From: Crocinitomicaceae bacterium | GTDB lineage: Bacteria > Bacteroidota > Bacteroidia > Flavobacteriales_D > Crocinitomicaceae | NCBI GenBank assembly: GCA_016719925.1 | Contig: JADJYC010000009.1 | Span: 1 to 64,000, forward strand | Direction: 5' to 3' | Length of the DNA: 64,000 nucleotides | Part shown: positions 61,455-64,000 of the stretch, in pieces | Layout: each line of letters begins with the position of its first letter | How positions within the stretch are numbered: the stretch's first letter is position 1 | Program-made: the position numbers and the translations under genes | Notes under the pieces: generated by a model | Databases searched by the model: none | What the model saw: only the letters and a program-made list of their open reading frames with translations | What the model was told of the DNA's origin: nothing

Positions 61455-62066
61455 TTAAAAATAGAAGCGCATCATCAGATCCAGTGAAATTACTTTGCTG
61501 GACGTTGCAGCATATACCGGATAGGTTTTTCTCCACATATCCAGAAAATGATACCTGATCTGAATACCCAGATCAAACACTCCGGTTCCCCGCTCAACCA
61601 TGGATCCAAGTCCTGCGCTGATATATGGTTGTAAGGGATTTGCACTGTTGCTTATATCCACATTGTTGCCGGGTGAAAATGTACGTGATCTGAAATTATA
61701 ATTCATACCGGTTCCCAGTGAATAATACCAGGGCTTCATGATATCAAACTGAACCCCCAGCGGAATATGTACCGAATGAAAACGTGTGCTTGCAACCAAC
61801 TGATTATTGGCCCAGTTGTCAAAAGAAACATATTCATATTGAATACCGGTAATAAATCTTCTGGTATCTGAATTTACAAACATGAGAGGTACACCTGCTG
61901 AAAATCCATAACCGCTTTCTGAAGACCAGATTTTGGTACCTTTATTACGGTGTGAGTTAAGATGAAAACTGGTATTTACTTCTGCTCCGACTAAAATATT
62001 TCCTTGTGCCAGGGCAACTTCTGCACCGGTTAAAAAAAGAATCAGACTAATTAATTGTGTTTTCAT
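61455..62066 (-). CDS. Outer-membrane beta-barrel protein
   Basis: 203 residues with a signal peptide (MKTQLISLILFLTGAEVALAQ) and alternating amphipathic strands (FSAGVPLMFVNSDTRRFITG, YYSLGTGMNYNFRSRTFS, VFDLGIQIRYHFLDMW) ending in aromatic LMMRFYF, the Bam-recognised C-terminal pattern. A small eight-stranded-type barrel similar to OMP_b-brl. Function unknown. Follows the HD gene by 12 bp on the same strand. Confidence 0.8.
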   Translation of the reverse strand: MKTQLISLILFLTGAEVALAQGNILVGAEVNTSFHLNSHRNKGTKIWSSESGYGFSAGVPLMFVNSDTRRFITGIQYEYVSFDNWANNQLVASTRFHSVHIPLGVQFDIMKPWYYSLGTGMNYNFRSRTFSPGNNVDISNSANPLQPYISAGLGSMVERGTGVFDLGIQIRYHFLDMWRKTYPVYAATSSKVISLDLMMRFYF

Positions 62067-62078
62067 AACTGTGCTATT

Positions 62079-62729
62079 TTAAGAAAGTGCATTCCATTCA
62101 GCGTAAAACTGATCCAGAAACTGCTGCATAAACTGATGTCTTTCTTCAGCCATTTTTTTTCCTGTTGCAGTATTCATTTTGTCTTTCAGTAAAAGTAATT
62201 TTTCATAAAAATGATTAACGGTGTGCGTACGATTTTTCCGGTACTCTTCAGCAGATTTAAATTGAGCCGGTTTGATTTCAGGATGATATAAAAGGCTTCC
62301 TGCTTTTCCACCATAAGCAAATGTCCTTGCAATACCTATGGCGCCAATTGCGTCCAGCCGATCAGCATCCTGAACAAAAAAACCTTCCCGAATTTTCATT
62401 TTATTATCTAATCCGCCTTTGAAAGAATTGTATTTTACTATTTCAATCACATCTGAAATTGTCTTTTCTCCGACCTTCAAATTTTTTAAAATGGTTTTGA
62501 TTCTCTGAGCTGCAACTTCATCTGCGTTTTCTACAAATTTATGATCCGCAATATCATGCAGCAGAGCTGCAAGCTCAGTCAGGAATAAATCTCCGCCTTC
62601 CTGTTTACAGATATGTCTGGCGTTCTTCCAAACTCGCTCAATATGAAACCAGTCATGACCGGTTGACTCATTTGCAAATTCTGCTTTTAGCTGATGTACC
62701 AGCTGAGATATGACGTTTGAATTATCCAT
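62079..62729 (-). CDS. HD-domain phosphohydrolase
   Basis: 216 residues from the ATG at 62727-62729 (MDNSNVISQLVHQLKAEFAN). The HD metal site is visible: H in GHDWFHIERVWKNA, HD in LAALLHDIADHKF and D in VQDADRLDAIGAIGIARTFA. Matches the YedJ-type HD hydrolase subfamily, probable nucleotide or phosphoester substrates. Its start codon abuts the T-run of a terminator that ends the preceding gene, so transcription depends on read-through or an internal start. Confidence 0.88.
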   Translation of the reverse strand: MDNSNVISQLVHQLKAEFANESTGHDWFHIERVWKNARHICKQEGGDLFLTELAALLHDIADHKFVENADEVAAQRIKTILKNLKVGEKTISDVIEIVKYNSFKGGLDNKMKIREGFFVQDADRLDAIGAIGIARTFAYGGKAGSLLYHPEIKPAQFKSAEEYRKNRTHTVNHFYEKLLLLKDKMNTATGKKMAEERHQFMQQFLDQFYAEWNALS

Positions 62730-62730
62730 A

Positions 62731-62759
62731 AAAAAAAGCCACTCCCGAAAGAGTGGCTC
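62731..62759 (-). terminator. Terminator of the small T9SS gene (minus strand)
   Basis: On the minus strand, AGCCACTC and GAGTGGCT (62737-62758) form the stem, followed by seven T at 62731-62737. The 3' end lies 2 nt before the ATG of the HD gene. Confidence 0.85.
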
Positions 62760-62780
62760 AAATTTCGTAATTCTGATCAA

Positions 62781-63500
62781 TTATTTTGTAACAACAAATT
62801 TGTCAGTTTTCACCATTTCTTCACCGTTCATCATTTGGTAGAAGAACATACCTGTTCCGATTTCAACTGTATTAACAGTTTCAACGTTATCGTTAACAAG
62901 GATAGTAGAAACAAGTTTACCAGTCATATCAAATACATTGATGTGAGAAACTTCATTGTTTCCAACCTGGAAGTTAACCACTTCATTTGCAGGAGTAGGA
63001 TAAACATTGATGAAAGACATTCCAACGCCTTCAAGACCAGCAACTGAAGTTACAGTATAGTCAACGCAAGCTAAATTATCAGCAGGATTGATATCAGTTA
63101 CCCCAGCAAGTGCTTCATCATTCACCCCAACAATTAAGATACAAATGTCTCCGTTCAAACCACCCATGTTATCATAAGCCCATTGCATATCAATGTCAGC
63201 AACAGTTACTGCAAAAGACTCACCATTTAAGAAATCTGCTGAAGTAATAACCCCGGAAACATAACCAGCTGTTAAATCATCAGTTGTCCAAACGTCAGTT
63301 CCAATTGATACAGCAAAATAAATAGTATCATCTGCAGGAATTGTAATTCCTTCATTTGTAACTGTGAAGCTCAAATCCAACGGATCATCTGAAGTTGCTT
63401 CACCATTGGTGTAATTGTCAAGTGATACAGAAAGGTCTTCTTGTGCATTAACCACAATTCCTAACCCTAATGCAAAAAACAAAGAGTAAACTTTTTTCAT
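62781..63500 (-). CDS. Small secreted protein with T9SS type A sorting domain
   Basis: 239 residues: signal peptide (MKKVYSLFFALGLGIVVNAQ), a CARDB-like beta domain (about 22-150, e.g. LSFTVTNEGITIPADDTIYF, NPADNLACVDYTVTS) and a C-terminal sorting domain (FINVYPTPANEVVNFQV...EEMVKTDKFVVTK). The -7 box TATATTTG at 63523-63530 and a strong terminator suggest a well expressed, monocistronic gene. Surface or secreted. Function unknown. Confidence 0.85.
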   Translation of the reverse strand: MKKVYSLFFALGLGIVVNAQEDLSVSLDNYTNGEATSDDPLDLSFTVTNEGITIPADDTIYFAVSIGTDVWTTDDLTAGYVSGVITSADFLNGESFAVTVADIDMQWAYDNMGGLNGDICILIVGVNDEALAGVTDINPADNLACVDYTVTSVAGLEGVGMSFINVYPTPANEVVNFQVGNNEVSHINVFDMTGKLVSTILVNDNVETVNTVEIGTGMFFYQMMNGEEMVKTDKFVVTK

Positions 63501-63522
63501 AATAATTATTTTAAGATTTATT

Positions 63523-63530
63523 CAAATATA
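63523..63530 (-). promoter_or_regulatory. -7-like promoter box for the small T9SS gene
   Basis: On the minus strand TATATTTG matches TAnnTTTG exactly, 23 bp before the ATG. No convincing -33 TTTG. The rest of the 63501-63837 gap, between the divergent genes, contains AT-rich DNA with no recognisable gene. Confidence 0.5.
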
Positions 63531-63837
63531 AGAAGTTTTCAGGTTTGGATTTCTACCACCTGACCGAATGATATCATCAGATGCTTGTTAAATAGGTTCG
63601 AAAGCTAATGTTTATAAGGATGTTTGGTGTTTTTTTAATCTTTGGACACATGGCTTGAAAAAGTACCAGCGGTTATAATCAAATATGAACAGCAAGGAGT
63701 AAAAGGGGCAGAATGGTGCACTCATTTTTTTAGTAAGGATTATTGACCTCTTAAATTCAAAAGTATTTTAACATTATGGTTAATTGTATAAAAGATTACC
63801 TGACCTGTTCTTTCAATAATTCAGGTATTTTTGAGGC

Positions 63838-64000
63838 ATGACAGCACAAATACTTCCCTATCAAAAATTAAGTCTTGATGATTTTCATAATATCATTCAG
63901 CTCAGAATTGCCGTTTTTGTTGTGGAGCAGAATTGTCCCTATCAGGATCTGGACGGAAAAGATAAAAAAGCTTTTCATCTGATGTTAAAAAATGATGAAG
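63838..64000 (+). CDS. ElaA-like GNAT acetyltransferase (truncated by the window edge)
   Basis: The ATG at 63838-63840 opens MTAQILPYQKLSLDDFHNII then LRIAVFVVEQNCPYQDLDGK DKKAFHLML. The VFVVEQ.CPYQD.DGKD motif is the signature of ElaA-type GNAT proteins. Only the first 54 residues are in the window; the acetyl-CoA site is beyond it. Substrate unknown. Confidence 0.85.
   Translation, partial: MTAQILPYQKLSLDDFHNIIQLRIAVFVVEQNCPYQDLDGKDKKAFHLMLKNDE

Overview
The window is a low-GC stretch of a Bacteroidota chromosome. The basis is many proteins with type IX secretion (T9SS) C-terminal sorting domains, a PorV/PorU-like pair, a PorE-type TPR/propeller/CRD/OmpA protein, TAnnTTTG-like promoter boxes, and characteristic families (DUF3822, DUF4956 next to a VTC domain, PhoH divergent from a SAM hydrolase). 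Flavobacteriales is a reasonable inference; genus cannot be fixed from the sequence. No rRNA, tRNA or CRISPR array was seen.

The left end (1-4440) is accessory DNA. It holds the C-terminus of a protein with a nuclease-like ExK motif that resembles a polymorphic toxin end, two downstream partner-like genes, a REP-like palindrome pair with a truncated REP-associated tyrosine transposase (RAYT), and an IS3-family element whose two flanks come from unrelated genes (the RAYT and an McrB-like N-terminus). After these, 4341-9275 carries an S9 peptidase gene, a T9SS beta-propeller gene, and a duplicated fragment of the peptidase 3' end. A zeta-toxin cassette (9609-10359) lies between two copies of a 139-bp direct repeat.

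The core region starts with a fatty-acid beta-oxidation cluster (MarR regulator, FadN-like, FadA thiolase, GNAT, FadE-like; 10729-17183). It continues with a TPR-CHAT protein, SAM hydrolase/PhoH, ndk, VTC/DUF4956, a GDSL-like T9SS protein, coaD, rsmD, a RecD-like helicase, proline dehydrogenase, an EF-hand protein followed by a repeat-rich type B sorted adhesin, aroB, and purS/pssA. A T9SS-related PorV2/PorU2-like pair (40918-47007) follows, then pabA/trpG, an exported RidA-like protein, a glycosyltransferase and an acetyl-CoA acetyltransferase. The right end has three tandem paralogous SprB-repeat T9SS proteins (51117-58376), prmC, a PorE-like protein, an outer-membrane barrel, an HD hydrolase, a small T9SS protein, and the start of an ElaA-like acetyltransferase.

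Many genes, including housekeeping ones (rsmD, prmC, aroB, fadE, proline dehydrogenase), are broken by one-base changes that sit mostly in homopolymers. I annotate these as single genes and regard most breaks as probable sequencing or assembly errors. A few lesions (the third SprB paralog, the helicase) are larger and do not fit a simple homopolymer miscall. Intergenic regions are rich in short dispersed repeat families.
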